From Christensenella minuta (GTDB lineage Bacteria; Bacillota; Clostridia; Christensenellales; Christensenellaceae), in the NCBI RefSeq assembly GCF_003628755.1, contig NZ_CP029256.1, positions 205,585 to 269,584 on the forward strand: a stretch of 64,000 nt of DNA. The letters run 5' to 3'. The translations under genes and the position numbers were made by a program. Shown piece after piece: positions 19,601 to 26,935 of this stretch; the stretch's first letter is position 1; the number at the start of each line of letters is the position of its first letter. The notes beneath the pieces are model-generated. The model searched no databases and was not told the DNA's origin. It saw nothing but the letters and a program-made list of their open reading frames with translations.

Positions 19601-19801
19601 GAGATCATCTTCTCGGATGGTTTTTCCATCATAGGTTACAGATGCTCCGGAAGTTTTGGCCGATGGACTATGGCCTGCCTGTAAAAAGATAACAAAATCG
19701 CTGTTGCTTTTGGCCTGGGCGGGAATCATACCAACCAGTAACACTAAAACAAGAGTGATAACCAAAATAAAACTAAAATTTTTTCTTGCATATTTTCTCA
19801 T
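16637..19801 (-). CDS. Modular cell-wall hydrolase: amidase_3, five GBS-Bsp-like repeats, glucosaminidase-like domain
   Basis: A signal peptide (residues 1-31, ending PAQA) is followed by an N-acetylmuramoyl-L-alanine amidase domain (about 35-270). Its zinc motifs are LQAGHS, LSLHHNSSGDG and LLEAGFMTN. Five ~104-residue repeats, each starting TATWFQPDETTNSKFIAQVG and nearly identical, span about 279-790 and resemble GBS Bsp-like wall-binding repeats. A GH73-type glucosaminidase domain (about 800-985) has AQMIYETGWLQFGG with the likely catalytic Glu. The tail is seven 8-residue EAAPSTSP units ending in EAE. No LPXTG or SLH anchor is seen. Two activities on one chain would cut both peptide stem and glycan. 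It is transcribed opposite to the flanking glycan genes. Confidence 0.9.
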   Translation of the reverse strand: MRKYARKNFSFILVITLVLVLLVGMIPAQAKSNSDFVIFLQAGHSPSAKTSGASVTYDGKTIREDDLNEKLTYYTYQKLTAAGYTVYLTNPITLYPNLPSVIQTPCPSNRSQYDLDVILDAIHNPSKYNSKITSQPDLVLSLHHNSSGDGTVSASNPSGCITFYTNWVGNRDGVGKYERNQESVQRSYDFANILNSSFQQSSYPSKSSVQLNNSNNHLTKYSRVPTILLEAGFMTNTNDLTAVQKDSNMSIMADRITSAVNSYAAKYPNSIPPYSSEKDPPTATWFQPDETTNSKFIAQVGGVTDKSGVKSVLFEVWNCSAGYGSAKQYAGVNTASGVWDATVDISKFGNKYGMYGVNIYGTDVHGNTGCMMTKYVNVIGDTTAPTATWFQPDETTNSKFIAQVGGVTDKSGVKSVLFEVWNCSAGYGSAKQYAGVNTASGVWDATVDISKFGNKYGMYGVNIYGTDNKGNTGCMMTKYVNVIGDTTAPTATWFQPDETTNSKFIAQVGGVTDKSGVKSVLFEVWNCSAGYGSAKQYAGVNTASGVWDATVDISKFGNKYGMYGVNIYGTDNKGNTGCMMTKYVNVIGDTTAPTATWFQPDETTNSKFIAQVGGVTDKSGVKSVLFEVWNCSAGYGSAKQYAGVNTASGVWDATVDISKFGNKYGMYGVNIYGTDNKGNTGCIMTRYIKIGDTEAPTATWFQPDETTNSKFIAQVGGVTDKSGVKSVLFEVWNCSAGYGSAKQYAGVNTASGVWDATVDISKFDNKYGMYGVNIYGTDNKGNTGCMMTKYVNVIYDSSLSYTIMGDSGTTVNQMINYYLNSGKTYPQYYIDRNVDLAQFCQIYYEEAKAEGVKVDVAFAQMIYETGWLQFGGIVPVEYFNFAGLGAFDNNSTGQCANFAEKFGDNATGIRMGIRAQIQHLKCYASSASLVNSCVDPRWDAVVNIYGRGSAPTLGQLSAKWATNTSYGYSIMKLINSLNSMSNTLSANTLSLFAPPEAAPSTSPEAAPSTSPEAAPSTSPEAAPSTSPDAAPSTSPEAAPSTSPEAAPSVSPEAE
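16640..16827 (-). repeat. 24-bp tandem repeat encoding EAAPSTSP units
   Basis: About seven copies of a 24-bp unit (plus-strand core GCCTCAGGCGATGTACTCGG) sit in frame at the 3' end of the wall hydrolase. Single-base variants change E to D or T to V. The unit encodes a Pro/Ser/Ala-rich flexible tail, and copy number is likely to vary by slippage. Confidence 0.9.
17430..18966 (-). repeat. Five 312-bp near-identical tandem repeats in the wall hydrolase
   Basis: The marker GTCATCATACAACCGGTG (GTCATT in one copy) occurs at 17439, 17748, 18060, 18372 and 18684, giving spacings of 309, 312, 312 and 312 bp. The units differ by only a few bases, such as KFDNKYG for KFGNKYG and VHGNTG for NKGNTG. The near identity at DNA level, including silent sites, points to recent duplication or gene conversion. 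Confidence 0.95.
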
Positions 19802-19944
19802 TCACGATACTCCCGATTTGTTCTTTTTCCATAGTAATTGGTAATACTCTATATTAGGATACAGGAATCCTATCAAAAAATCAATTCATGATGTCACAAA
19901 AAATTCATGAAATTGTAAATTTTATGATACATTTTCCATGGCGC

Positions 19945-19973
19945 TTGGAGTGAAGACAGATATATGGTATACT
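19945..19973 (+). promoter_or_regulatory. Predicted promoter of the GerMN lipoprotein gene
   Basis: TTGGAG (19945-19950) and TATACT (19968-19973) are 17 bp apart. The ATG at 20000 follows with AAAGGACGAGGA between. The rest of the 19802-19999 gap holds the 5' region of the divergent wall hydrolase, whose GGGAG ribosome site is readable on the minus strand next to its ATG. Confidence 0.6.
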
Positions 19974-19999
19974 AAAAAAAATTGAAAGGACGAGGACAT

Positions 20000-20569
20000 A
20001 TGAAAAAAGGAATTACATTTGCGGTGGCCATTATCTTCGGAATGTTCATGTTTATTGGATGCGCGATAGATGGAGAGAAGGAGGGAACAGTACAGTCAAC
20101 AGTAACCTCCGAACCTACATTGATGGTTGAGACAACGCAAATCCCCTCTCCTATGCCGGTTCAGACTCCGGGGGCGCCGCAGGAATTTACATATGATGAT
20201 CCTGCGCAAATTATAGTCAGATATCACAATGAAGAGACGCAACAGGAAGAAGAGAGCACTTATGAAATAGGCGAAGATGCGGGGAATTTTTCAGCCCTTG
20301 ATGCTGTAAATGCAGTTATTTTTGGAGAGGACAAAGTCAAAGCGAATTCAATTGTACTTTCAGAGGGGAATTTATTTATTGATTTTGATAATTCCATTTA
20401 TGATATAAATATGGGGTCTTCAGGAGAAGGAAATGTGTTGGAAGCGATTGCGGATGCCTATTTGAATAATGTAGAGGAAGTAAATGCGATTTATTATTCA
20501 GTTAATGGTGAAGATTATTCCAGCGGGCATATCATCCAAGGAAAAGATCAGCCATTTAAGCTAAGATGA
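20000..20569 (+). CDS. Lipoprotein with GerMN-type domain
   Basis: The 189-residue protein has a lipoprotein signal, MKKGITFAVAIIFGMFMFIGC, with the lipobox cysteine at residue 21. A Ser/Thr/Pro-rich spacer (about 30-60) follows. The C-terminal half has NLFIDFDNSIYDINMGSSGE, then VLEAIADAYLNNVEEVNAIY and a closing VNGEDYSSGH. This is the layout of GerMN domains, found in the GerM spore protein and many surface lipoproteins. It probably sits on the outer face of the membrane near the wall hydrolase, but its ligand is unknown. ATG at 20000 is chosen over the TTG at 19982 for its AGGACGAGGA ribosome site. Confidence 0.75.
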   Translation: MKKGITFAVAIIFGMFMFIGCAIDGEKEGTVQSTVTSEPTLMVETTQIPSPMPVQTPGAPQEFTYDDPAQIIVRYHNEETQQEEESTYEIGEDAGNFSALDAVNAVIFGEDKVKANSIVLSEGNLFIDFDNSIYDINMGSSGEGNVLEAIADAYLNNVEEVNAIYYSVNGEDYSSGHIIQGKDQPFKLR

Positions 20570-20587
20570 AATTTGGAGCGGCATAAA

Positions 20588-22081
20588 ATGGGGAAGATAG
20601 GGAAAAGGATTGACGATTTTTATGACAATGCGGAAACGCTCTATGAATTGTTGGTTGCAGATCAGCAGATTCTTGAAGAGAAACAAAATATATTAGATAT
20701 AAAATGTATCGAAATTGGGAAGAAAGAGCAGGAAATTGAGCTTTTAAAAAATACAGCACAGGAATTTGGCGCCAAGCTGAATGAAATCTATCTTTCTCAT
20801 GGATACCGGGCTTTACAAAAATATTATAATTTGTCTCAAAAAAATAAAATTACACGGGCTTTTTCAAAAGGTATTCACAGATGCCTTAATAGAATATTTC
20901 ATGCACCGGCAGGTCCACCCTTGGCCGAAAAACGAGAAATTGAAAAACAGTCCTCCATTTTTCAAGATAAACAAAACCAAAAAACGTTTGATATTATTTT
21001 TTTGGCCATGATTGACTGGACCTACCGTTTTCAACGCCCGCAACATTTAGCGAAGGGGCTTGCCCAAAAGGGATATCGGGTTTATTTTATCAACCCTACG
21101 TTTTTGGGAAGAAACAGAAAACAAAAGGGTAATTTAGTTTCTGTTACATTTGAGAACGAGATGCCTAATATCAACGGGCTCTCAAATAGTAAGGACCTTT
21201 TTGATATTATGTCCAAAGTAGAAGCTTTGGTTAAAATGGAGGGCATTAAAAATGCAATTGTAATATCAGAATATCCTACATGGGCTCCTGTCTGCCACCG
21301 CTTGAAAAAGCGCTATGGGTTTCCGGTGGCCTTTGATTATTTGGATGACGTGCGTGACTTTACCCATTTGGAACATTCCGAATTGTTGAATGAATGCTTT
21401 GATCAAATGTTTGAAATCAGTGATCTCGTGTTTGCGTCGTCTTCGTATTTATTTGACAAAGCTGAGCGGCAAAATAGTAATTGCCTTCTATTGCGTAATG
21501 GTACGGAGTTTGCACATTTTTATCAGGCTTACGAAAAACGGGAGCAAAGTGAAAGACCGGTTGTCGGTTATTATGGAGAAATTTCCAACTGGTTTGATGA
21601 TCGCCTCATGGTATATGCTGCCAAAAATTTACCGGAGTATGATTTCGTCCTGATTGGAAACCACACCTACGGACATGTAGAAGAGCTCGAAAAGCTTTCC
21701 AATGTGAAGTTGCTGGGAGAAAAACCTTATGGTGAGCTTCCCGGTTATTTGAAGTCTTTTGACGTTGCGGTAATTCCATTTGACGCGTCCAGGGATTTGA
21801 TTAAAGCTACAAATCCAGTTAAATTTTATGAATATCTGTCAGCAGGGAAAAAAATAGTTGCAACGGAAATTCCGGAGTTGATGCCCTACCGTAATGAATA
21901 TGCACTACTATCTAACGAACCTTCACGGTTTGTCGGGTATTTGAAAGAATGCATTGAAGGACGGGACGGATTAAAAGGCGAAGAGGAACGGCTGTGCTTT
22001 GCACGCAAGAATGATTGGACAAATCGCGTTGAGATACTCGGATGTGAGTTGGAAAAATTACAATCTTTATCGCATCACTAA
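20588..22081 (+). CDS. GT4-like glycosyltransferase with N-terminal helical region
   Basis: The 497-residue protein begins with a ~100-residue helical, partly coiled-coil region ending in HGYRALQKYY. A GT-B domain follows from about residue 135: FQRPQHLAKGL, VVGYYGEISNWFDD, LIGNHTYGHVEELEKLSNV and NPVKFYEYLSAGKKIVA, the last being the nucleotide-sugar binding EX7E-type region. It is homologous to the second half of the methyltransferase-glycosyltransferase fusion at 13969, including the HGYRALQ/MGYKVLQ linker. ATG at 20588 has TTGGAG at 20573-20578. The GerMN lipoprotein gene ends 18 bp before it, so the two are probably co-transcribed. Sugar donor unknown. Confidence 0.8.
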   Translation: MGKIGKRIDDFYDNAETLYELLVADQQILEEKQNILDIKCIEIGKKEQEIELLKNTAQEFGAKLNEIYLSHGYRALQKYYNLSQKNKITRAFSKGIHRCLNRIFHAPAGPPLAEKREIEKQSSIFQDKQNQKTFDIIFLAMIDWTYRFQRPQHLAKGLAQKGYRVYFINPTFLGRNRKQKGNLVSVTFENEMPNINGLSNSKDLFDIMSKVEALVKMEGIKNAIVISEYPTWAPVCHRLKKRYGFPVAFDYLDDVRDFTHLEHSELLNECFDQMFEISDLVFASSSYLFDKAERQNSNCLLLRNGTEFAHFYQAYEKREQSERPVVGYYGEISNWFDDRLMVYAAKNLPEYDFVLIGNHTYGHVEELEKLSNVKLLGEKPYGELPGYLKSFDVAVIPFDASRDLIKATNPVKFYEYLSAGKKIVATEIPELMPYRNEYALLSNEPSRFVGYLKECIEGRDGLKGEEERLCFARKNDWTNRVEILGCELEKLQSLSHH

Positions 22082-22109
22082 AAAATATTCATATTCTTGT
22101 ATAAAGGTA

Positions 22110-22137
22110 TTGATTTTCTTGGATATATATGTATAAT
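22110..22137 (+). promoter_or_regulatory. Predicted promoter of the amino-acid ABC importer
   Basis: TTGATT (22110-22115) and TATAAT (22132-22137) are 16 bp apart, about 40 bp before the ATG at 22177. An AT-rich stretch surrounds them. Confidence 0.55.
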
Positions 22138-22176
22138 TATACATTATAAGTTTTAAATATTTATTGGAGGAACGAT

Positions 22177-23070
22177 ATGAAAAAGATTATTGCTTTGGTA
22201 CTGACAGTATTGATGGCTGTGGCAGTGTTCGCAGCATGCTCTGCGCCGGAAACGGCTGCGTCGGAAGCGCCTTCCGAGGCTGTTTCCGCAGAACCGTCTA
22301 CAGACGCGTCCGAAAGCGCGGAAGCGACAGGGGAAGGCGCGGCGGCAGGCGGCCTAGTGGATAAGATCAAGGAAGCGGGTGAGCTCGTGCTTCTGACGAA
22401 TGCACAGTTTCCTCCTTATGAATACCTTGGGGACGACAATCAGCCGACGGGCGTGGATATTGAAATCGCACAGAAAATCGCAGACGAGCTGGGCGTGAAG
22501 CTGACGGTTGTAGATATGGATTTCGACGGCCTGGTTCCGGCGCTGAACGGCGGCAAGGGCGATTTTATCGCGGCTGGCTACACGATTACGGAAGAGCGTC
22601 AGCAGAGCGTTGATTTTTCGGATGAATATGCAACGTCCAATCAGATGGTGATCGTAACGAAGGACGACCCGAAGGTTGCGGGTGCGACGGTGGAAGATCT
22701 TGCAGGAAAGACAATCGGCGTGCAGCTGGGAACGACGGGCGACCTTTTTGTATCGGACGAGGTGGAAGGAGCAACCGTAAAGCAGTATAAGAGCGCAATT
22801 GAAGCGGGCATGGATCTTGCGAATGGTAAGCTGGATGCGGTAGTTGTGGATAAGCTGCCGGCACAGAGCATTGTGGCAAATAATGACAGTTTGACGGTGT
22901 ATGACGACGTCCTCACAACGGAACAGTATGCGATGGCGGTTCGGAAGGGCGAATCGGATGACCTGCTGGAAGTGATTAACAAAGTATTGGCTGATATGAA
23001 GGGCGATATTCAGGATTTGACGCAGAAGCATTTCGACCAGTATTCGGGGACTTCTTCAGAAGCTGAGTAA
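22177..23070 (+). CDS. Polar amino-acid ABC importer substrate-binding lipoprotein
   Basis: The signal MKKIIALVLTVLMAVAVFAAC has its lipobox cysteine at 21, followed by a Ser/Ala/Glu-rich linker. The mature domain (about 62-290) is SBP family 3: LTNAQFPPYEYLGDDNQPTG and DIEIAQKIADELG mark lobe I, and VQLGTTGDLFVSDEV and LDAVVVDKLPAQSIV mark lobe II. Family members bind glutamine, arginine, histidine or cystine; the exact ligand cannot be read. The permease and ATPase follow. A terminator-like hairpin just after this gene probably raises its dose over the membrane parts. Confidence 0.92.
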   Translation: MKKIIALVLTVLMAVAVFAACSAPETAASEAPSEAVSAEPSTDASESAEATGEGAAAGGLVDKIKEAGELVLLTNAQFPPYEYLGDDNQPTGVDIEIAQKIADELGVKLTVVDMDFDGLVPALNGGKGDFIAAGYTITEERQQSVDFSDEYATSNQMVIVTKDDPKVAGATVEDLAGKTIGVQLGTTGDLFVSDEVEGATVKQYKSAIEAGMDLANGKLDAVVVDKLPAQSIVANNDSLTVYDDVLTTEQYAMAVRKGESDDLLEVINKVLADMKGDIQDLTQKHFDQYSGTSSEAE

Positions 23071-23082
23071 TCTCGACTTTTA

Positions 23083-23122
23083 AAAGTTTGCAGAAGAATT
23101 TTCTTCTGCAAACTTTTTTTTT
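23083..23122 (+). terminator. Terminator hairpin between binding protein and permease genes
   Basis: AAAGTTTGCAGAAGAA pairs with TTCTTCTGCAAACTTT and is followed by a run of T. It lies inside the ABC operon, so it probably acts as a partial terminator giving more binding protein than permease. A TATAAT at 23137-23142 could also restart transcription, but its -35 match is poor. Confidence 0.85.
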
Positions 23123-23219
23123 CTCCATAAGTATAGTATAATAATACATGCTTGCGCGTTTTCCTGAAAAAATGCGGTAAATAGTTGCCGGTGTACGGTA
23201 AATAATGGAGCTTGGGGAT

Positions 23220-23918
23220 ATGTTTGACAATCTTGGACAACAAATTTATAATACACTGATTGCGAACGACCGTTGGACGATGTTCCTGGATGGTCTGCTC
23301 GTTACCCTGATGATCGCTGGAATTGCGGTGTTAATGGGCGTTGTAATCGGATCGGTTGTTGCGATCGCGAAGGTCAATGCGCTGCGCAATAAGCGCCTGA
23401 AATGGCTGAACGTCATCTGCGATATCTACCTGACGGTGATTCGGGGCACGCCGGTGCTGGTGCAGCTTCTGATTATGTATTATATTATTTTTGCTGCTGC
23501 GCCGATCGAGATGGCGCCATATGTTGCGGCGCTTGCATTTGGTATTAACAGCGGTGCTTACGTTGCCGAGATCGTACGTTCGGGCATTATGGCCGTACCG
23601 CGCGGACAAATGGAAGCGGGACGGTCTCTCGGCCTTACAAACGGCATGACGATGCGCACCATTATTTTTCCGCAGGCAATCAAAAATATCCTGCCCGCGC
23701 TGGGGAATGAATTTATCGTGCTGTTTAAAGAGACGTCTATCGTTGGATATGTTGCGGTTACGGATTTGACGCGTGCCGCCGAGCTGGTACGTTCGCGGAC
23801 AATGGACGCTTTCGTTCCGCTGATCTTTATTGCACTTGTTTATCTTGGTATTGTTATGTTGATTACATGGGCGCTTAGGAAACTGGAAAAGAAACTCGCC
23901 CGGAGCGATGTGAGGTAG
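23220..23918 (+). CDS. Amino-acid ABC importer permease
   Basis: This 232-residue HisM/GlnP-type permease has about five spans and the EAA loop EAGRSLGLTNGMTMRTIIFPQA (around 142-163). The IRGTPVLVQL segment is typical of the family. The ATG at 23220 is preferred to 23205 because GGAG at 23207-23210 is then 9 bp upstream. It forms a homodimer or heterodimer with the following ATPase. Confidence 0.93.
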   Translation: MFDNLGQQIYNTLIANDRWTMFLDGLLVTLMIAGIAVLMGVVIGSVVAIAKVNALRNKRLKWLNVICDIYLTVIRGTPVLVQLLIMYYIIFAAAPIEMAPYVAALAFGINSGAYVAEIVRSGIMAVPRGQMEAGRSLGLTNGMTMRTIIFPQAIKNILPALGNEFIVLFKETSIVGYVAVTDLTRAAELVRSRTMDAFVPLIFIALVYLGIVMLITWALRKLEKKLARSDVR

Positions 23919-23927
23919 GAGTGCGCG

Positions 23928-24650
23928 ATGATTATTGTAAAAGAATTATTTAAGCAATTTAATGATAATATGGTCCTCAGAGGCATTGACGAGCACATCG
24001 AGCGGGGCGAGAAAGTCGTGATCGTCGGACCCTCCGGCAGCGGAAAATCTACATTTTTACGTTGCCTGAATATGCTGGAAATACCGACCAGCGGTGAAAT
24101 ATGGTTCGAGGGAAAGCTTTTGACCGATAAAAACACGGATATCGATAAGGTGCGCCAAAAAATGGGGATGGTATTCCAGCAGTTTAATCTGTTCCCGCAC
24201 AAGACGGTTGGGCAGAATATTATGCTTGCGCCGCTGAAGCTGGGATTGATGACGGAAGATGAAGCGCAGGAACGTGCAGAAACACTCTTGAAAAGAATCG
24301 GATTATCGGATAAAATAGATTCATATCCTTCGCAGCTCTCGGGTGGACAGCAGCAGCGTGTGGCAATTGTACGTGCGCTTGCCATGAATCCGGATGTTAT
24401 GCTTTTCGACGAACCGACATCCGCGCTGGATCCTGAGATGGTTGGCGAGGTGCTTGATTTCATGCATACGCTCGCGGATGAAGGAATGACGATGGTTGTT
24501 GTCACCCACGAGATGGGGTTTGCAAAGGAAGTTGCAACCCGCTGCCTGTTTATGGACGAGGGTAAGGTTCTCGAGCAGGCGCCGCCGACGGAATTCTTTG
24601 ATTCGCCGAGGAACCCAAGGCTGCAAGATTTTCTTTCCAAAGTATTGTAA
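23928..24650 (+). CDS. Amino-acid ABC importer ATPase (GlnQ-like)
   Basis: At 240 residues it has the usual length. Walker A is GPSGSGKST (34-42), the Q-loop is [10 protein letters not shown], the signature is [14 protein letters not shown], Walker B is [12 protein letters not shown] and the switch histidine lies in VVTHEMGF. It couples ATP hydrolysis to uptake by the permease encoded 9 bp upstream. GlnQ/ArtP-type proteins share these motifs, so the transported amino acid is not resolved. Confidence 0.95.
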   Translation: MIIVKELFKQFNDNMVLRGIDEHIERGEKVVIVGPSGSGKSTFLRCLNMLEIPTSGEIWFEGKLLTDKNTDIDKVRQKMGMVFQQFNLFPHKTVGQNIMLAPLKLGLMTEDEAQERAETLLKRIGLSDKIDSYPSQLSGGQQQRVAIVRALAMNPDVMLFDEPTSALDPEMVGEVLDFMHTLADEGMTMVVVTHEMGFAKEVATRCLFMDEGKVLEQAPPTEFFDSPRNPRLQDFLSKVL

Positions 24651-24670
24651 ACTGCATTTTGCAGTTTTAT

Positions 24671-24747
24671 GTGCTCGTAGCTCAGCTGGATAGAGCGCAG
24701 GACTCCGACTCCTGAGGCCAGAGGTTCGAATCCTCCCGGGCACACCA
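24671..24747 (+). tRNA. tRNA-Arg (anticodon CCG)
   Basis: The cloverleaf reads: acceptor GTGCTCG with CGGGCAC (one G-T pair), D-arm GCTC/GAGC, anticodon stem CAGGA/TCCTG with loop CTCCGAC giving anticodon CCG (Arg, codon CGG), and T-loop TTCGAAT. The CCA end is encoded. The T-stem has one A-C mismatch at its base. Its last bases are also the left boundary of the mobilizable element that follows. Confidence 0.95.
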
Positions 24748-24749
24748 AA
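24730..24749 (+). repeat. Left attachment repeat (attL) of the integrated element
   Basis: ATCCTCCCGGGCACACCAAA, the 3' end of the tRNA-Arg plus three bases, is repeated exactly at 40819-40838. Insertion therefore leaves the tRNA gene intact and the duplicate marks the far end. Confidence 0.85.
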
Positions 24750-24756
24750 CCAAGAT

Positions 24757-24806
24757 AATCCGAACCTGATCCCAATCGGAGAAGGGTTCGGATTTATTGT
24801 TTTCTT
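24757..24806 (+). terminator. Terminator downstream of tRNA-Arg, inside the element
   Basis: AATCCGAACC (24757-24766) pairs with GGTTCGGATT (24785-24794), followed by TATTGTTTTCTT. It lies on the element side of attL, so the element seems to supply a new terminator for the tRNA. Confidence 0.65.
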
Positions 24807-24851
24807 AGCGCCTTCTGAAGATAAAAAACCAATCAAACGGAGGCGTAAAAA

Positions 24852-25157
24852 ATGAGCAGAATCAAAATCAATGAATCAAAAATCGGCAGGTACGGACGGA
24901 TGCGGCTTGTATTCATCAAGGAGCACCGGAAAGATTTATACACAGAGCTTCTCTTTTCGGGTAGTCTGGAAGATTATCTATGTGAATTGAATAAGGAAGT
25001 GCTGGATCGGATATGGGAATATACCTGCCAGATTGCAAAAGAGCAAGGCATCGACGAAGAATTGAAAGCGCACGATCAAATGGCGTGGGTTGGAACGATG
25101 AATGCGATTAAAGCGCAGGCGGAGGAAGTTATCCTTAATGAGATAATCAGAGAATAA
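24852..25157 (+). CDS. tnpV: TnpV-like transposon-encoded protein
   Basis: The 101-residue acidic protein contains GRYGRMRLVFIKEHRKDLYTEL near its start and AKEQGIDEELKAHDQMAWVGTMN later. Both are hallmarks of the TnpV family first named in Tn4451-type mobilizable transposons of clostridia. Its function is unknown; it is not needed for integration in the best-studied relatives. ATG follows CGGAGGCGTAAAAA. Its position just inside the left end next to attL supports the view that this is the edge of a mobile element. Confidence 0.8.
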   Translation: MSRIKINESKIGRYGRMRLVFIKEHRKDLYTELLFSGSLEDYLCELNKEVLDRIWEYTCQIAKEQGIDEELKAHDQMAWVGTMNAIKAQAEEVILNEIIRE

Positions 25158-25175
25158 TCCCCTATAATACGTAGA

Positions 25176-25204
25176 TTGCAAGAACGATATGATATACTTA
25201 TAAT
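25176..25204 (+). promoter_or_regulatory. Predicted promoter before the small DUF6061-like gene
   Basis: TTGCAA (25176-25181) and TATAAT (25199-25204) are 17 bp apart. Transcription would begin only about a dozen bases before the ATG at 25224, giving a very short leader. Confidence 0.55.
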
Positions 25205-25223
25205 ATAGGTGAGAGGATTAGAT

Positions 25224-25433
25224 ATGATGGAGAAATTCCAGATTGCTGTAGCAACATTACCCAAAAGCAGATTGGATATCCATCTGGATATTGATATGAT
25301 AAAAGTGGCGTTGATATATGGCGATGAGGTAAAACTGTATAGTTTATCAGCCGAGTTTAGTACATATACACAAATAATATCGGGAATGAATAATGACCAA
25401 TTTGGAGATTTCGAAGTGCTAAGGAAACTTTAA
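25224..25433 (+). CDS. Small mobile-element protein (DUF6061-like)
   Basis: The 69-residue protein has the repeated feature of a small beta-rich element protein: IDMIKVALIYGDEVKLYSLSAEF then YTQIISGMNNDQFGDFEVLRKL. Similar small proteins accompany TnpV, recombinases and relaxases in clostridial elements, from general knowledge of such loci. Function unknown. ATG at 25224 is chosen over GTG 25209 because AGAGGATT is then correctly spaced. Confidence 0.6.
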   Translation: MMEKFQIAVATLPKSRLDIHLDIDMIKVALIYGDEVKLYSLSAEFSTYTQIISGMNNDQFGDFEVLRKL

Positions 25434-25498
25434 CCTAAGTCAGAGTATCCAATGATAAGGCGGACGGTATCTATATGAATACCGGCCGCCAATTCATA

Positions 25499-25663
25499 TT
25501 ACCCGATTTTCTTTTTCTTTAATTTTTGTTTCCGCTTCCACTCCCGAAACTCTTTCTGACCTTCCTCGCTCTCAAAGAATCTTTGTATCTCCGGGAGCAG
25601 GCAGCGAGCCAGTGTGTCGATCTCGTACTGTGGTATTTTCTCCTCCTTTGCCTTCCTTACCAT
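25499..25663 (-). CDS. Small basic protein downstream of the relaxase gene
   Basis: This 54-residue frame starts MVRKAKEEKIPQYEIDTLAR and ends in a very lysine-rich tail (KQKLKKKKIG). A good ribosome site, CGGAGGGATAC, precedes its ATG. It lies 48 bp after the MobV relaxase on the same strand, so it is probably the last gene of the mobilization transcript. A short acidic helix (LLPEIQRFFESEEGQKEF) precedes the basic tail. It could be an accessory DNA-binding or relaxosome protein, but there is no direct evidence. Confidence 0.6.
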   Translation of the reverse strand: MVRKAKEEKIPQYEIDTLARCLLPEIQRFFESEEGQKEFREWKRKQKLKKKKIG

Positions 25664-25711
25664 GTATCCCTCCGTATTCAGTTGTCAGACTCTATTCAGT
25701 TTTCAAGGTAC

Positions 25712-26935
25712 TTACCGTATTGGGGCGTTATTGCGGCTGCGGCTTTCCCTGCGCATCTGCCGCTCCCGCTCCCGTTCCGCACGGTCTTTGGCAAAAATGT
25801 CTTCCAATAATTCCTTTACTCTTTTGGGCGCAATCTTCACCGCCCGAAAGAAATCCCGCGTACTCTCCCATAGCCGGTCAAAGTCTCCTCGCAGATCCCG
25901 CAGCTTCCATTCCTTCTCCGCCAGCTCCCGCTTCAATTCCGGGATTGTAGAGCGAGACACGATCCCCTCCTTGGCCAGCGTGAGCATCCCCTCAAATTCC
26001 TCCCCGGTCAGTTCCACCTTTCCGAAGATCTTCTTCTTTCCGGTATGTTCCAATTCATAAAAGGTCTTATATACCTCCCGTTTGGGCTCCAGTACCTGTT
26101 CGATCCTGTCCAGTTCCTGCTGCCGCATCCGCGCTTTCCGCTCCATTTCTCTTACTTTCTCCTGCTCCTGCCGCAACCTGTAATCCAGTACGGATAAGTG
26201 CTCCGCGGTGCTCCCGCGCACCCCGCGTTCAAAATCCGTATATCCCGCGTCCCTCATGTGTTCGTAGAATCTGTCCTGCAACAGGCTGTACGGATGTACC
26301 AGACGGGGCTTCCCCTTCCCGTCCCGTATCGTGTTTCCGCGTTCGTCCGTCATTTTCCTCGATCCCCATTTCTTGGAATGGCTGACCTGATGAACCACCT
26401 CCTTGACCTTGCCTATAAGGGCTTTGTCTCTGCACCGCTTTGTCCACCGGATCTCCTTTTCCACTACAGGGATATACACGACGTGCAGGTGGTAATGATA
26501 TACGTCATATCCGTATTCGGCGGACAGGCTGCGGTTCCGCTCGTCCGCGTGCATGACCGCCGAGATAATGTACTGCTCGCCGCCCGCGATCTCTGCGGCG
26601 AGCTTGTATGCCTCCCGGTAGAACCTTACGGCATACGCATAGCCGCCGTGCCGCTCAAAGTACGCGGTGTTGACGTCGAATACCATCTCGTCGAATACGT
26701 TGGCGTCCTGCCTGAGTCCACGTGTGCTGACGACCTTGTCCTGTACCAGCCTGTCAAAGGCCTGCGCATAGGTCCCTTCGCACTTTTTGAAATATACATT
26801 GTTTCCGCTCCGCTCCGGTATGACGTCCGGGTTGCTGTACGATTCGTTCTTCCGCTCGTTGTGCCGCTCACGGATACCGATTGCTTTTTTCGTGTAAGGC
26901 TTGTTGCGCACGACGGTACGGTCTGGTTTGGGCAT
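25712..26935 (-). CDS. MobV-family relaxase (Pre/Mob)
   Basis: The 407-residue protein starts MPKPDRTVVRNKPYTKKAIG and contains the relaxase metal motif in DVYHYHLHVVYIPVVEKE (HxHLH-type). The N-terminal segment around RHNERKNESYSNPDVIPER matches the family's RHN motif. The C-terminal half is long, charged and coiled coil (about 230-400), as in plasmid Pre/Mob proteins. It nicks a cognate oriT and lets the element be moved by a helper conjugation system. ATG at 26935 is preferred over the longer upstream frame because AAGGAAGGTG lies just before it. No coupling protein or type IV secretion gene is seen, so the element would be mobilizable, not self-transmissible. Confidence 0.9.
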   Translation of the reverse strand: MPKPDRTVVRNKPYTKKAIGIRERHNERKNESYSNPDVIPERSGNNVYFKKCEGTYAQAFDRLVQDKVVSTRGLRQDANVFDEMVFDVNTAYFERHGGYAYAVRFYREAYKLAAEIAGGEQYIISAVMHADERNRSLSAEYGYDVYHYHLHVVYIPVVEKEIRWTKRCRDKALIGKVKEVVHQVSHSKKWGSRKMTDERGNTIRDGKGKPRLVHPYSLLQDRFYEHMRDAGYTDFERGVRGSTAEHLSVLDYRLRQEQEKVREMERKARMRQQELDRIEQVLEPKREVYKTFYELEHTGKKKIFGKVELTGEEFEGMLTLAKEGIVSRSTIPELKRELAEKEWKLRDLRGDFDRLWESTRDFFRAVKIAPKRVKELLEDIFAKDRAERERERQMRRESRSRNNAPIR

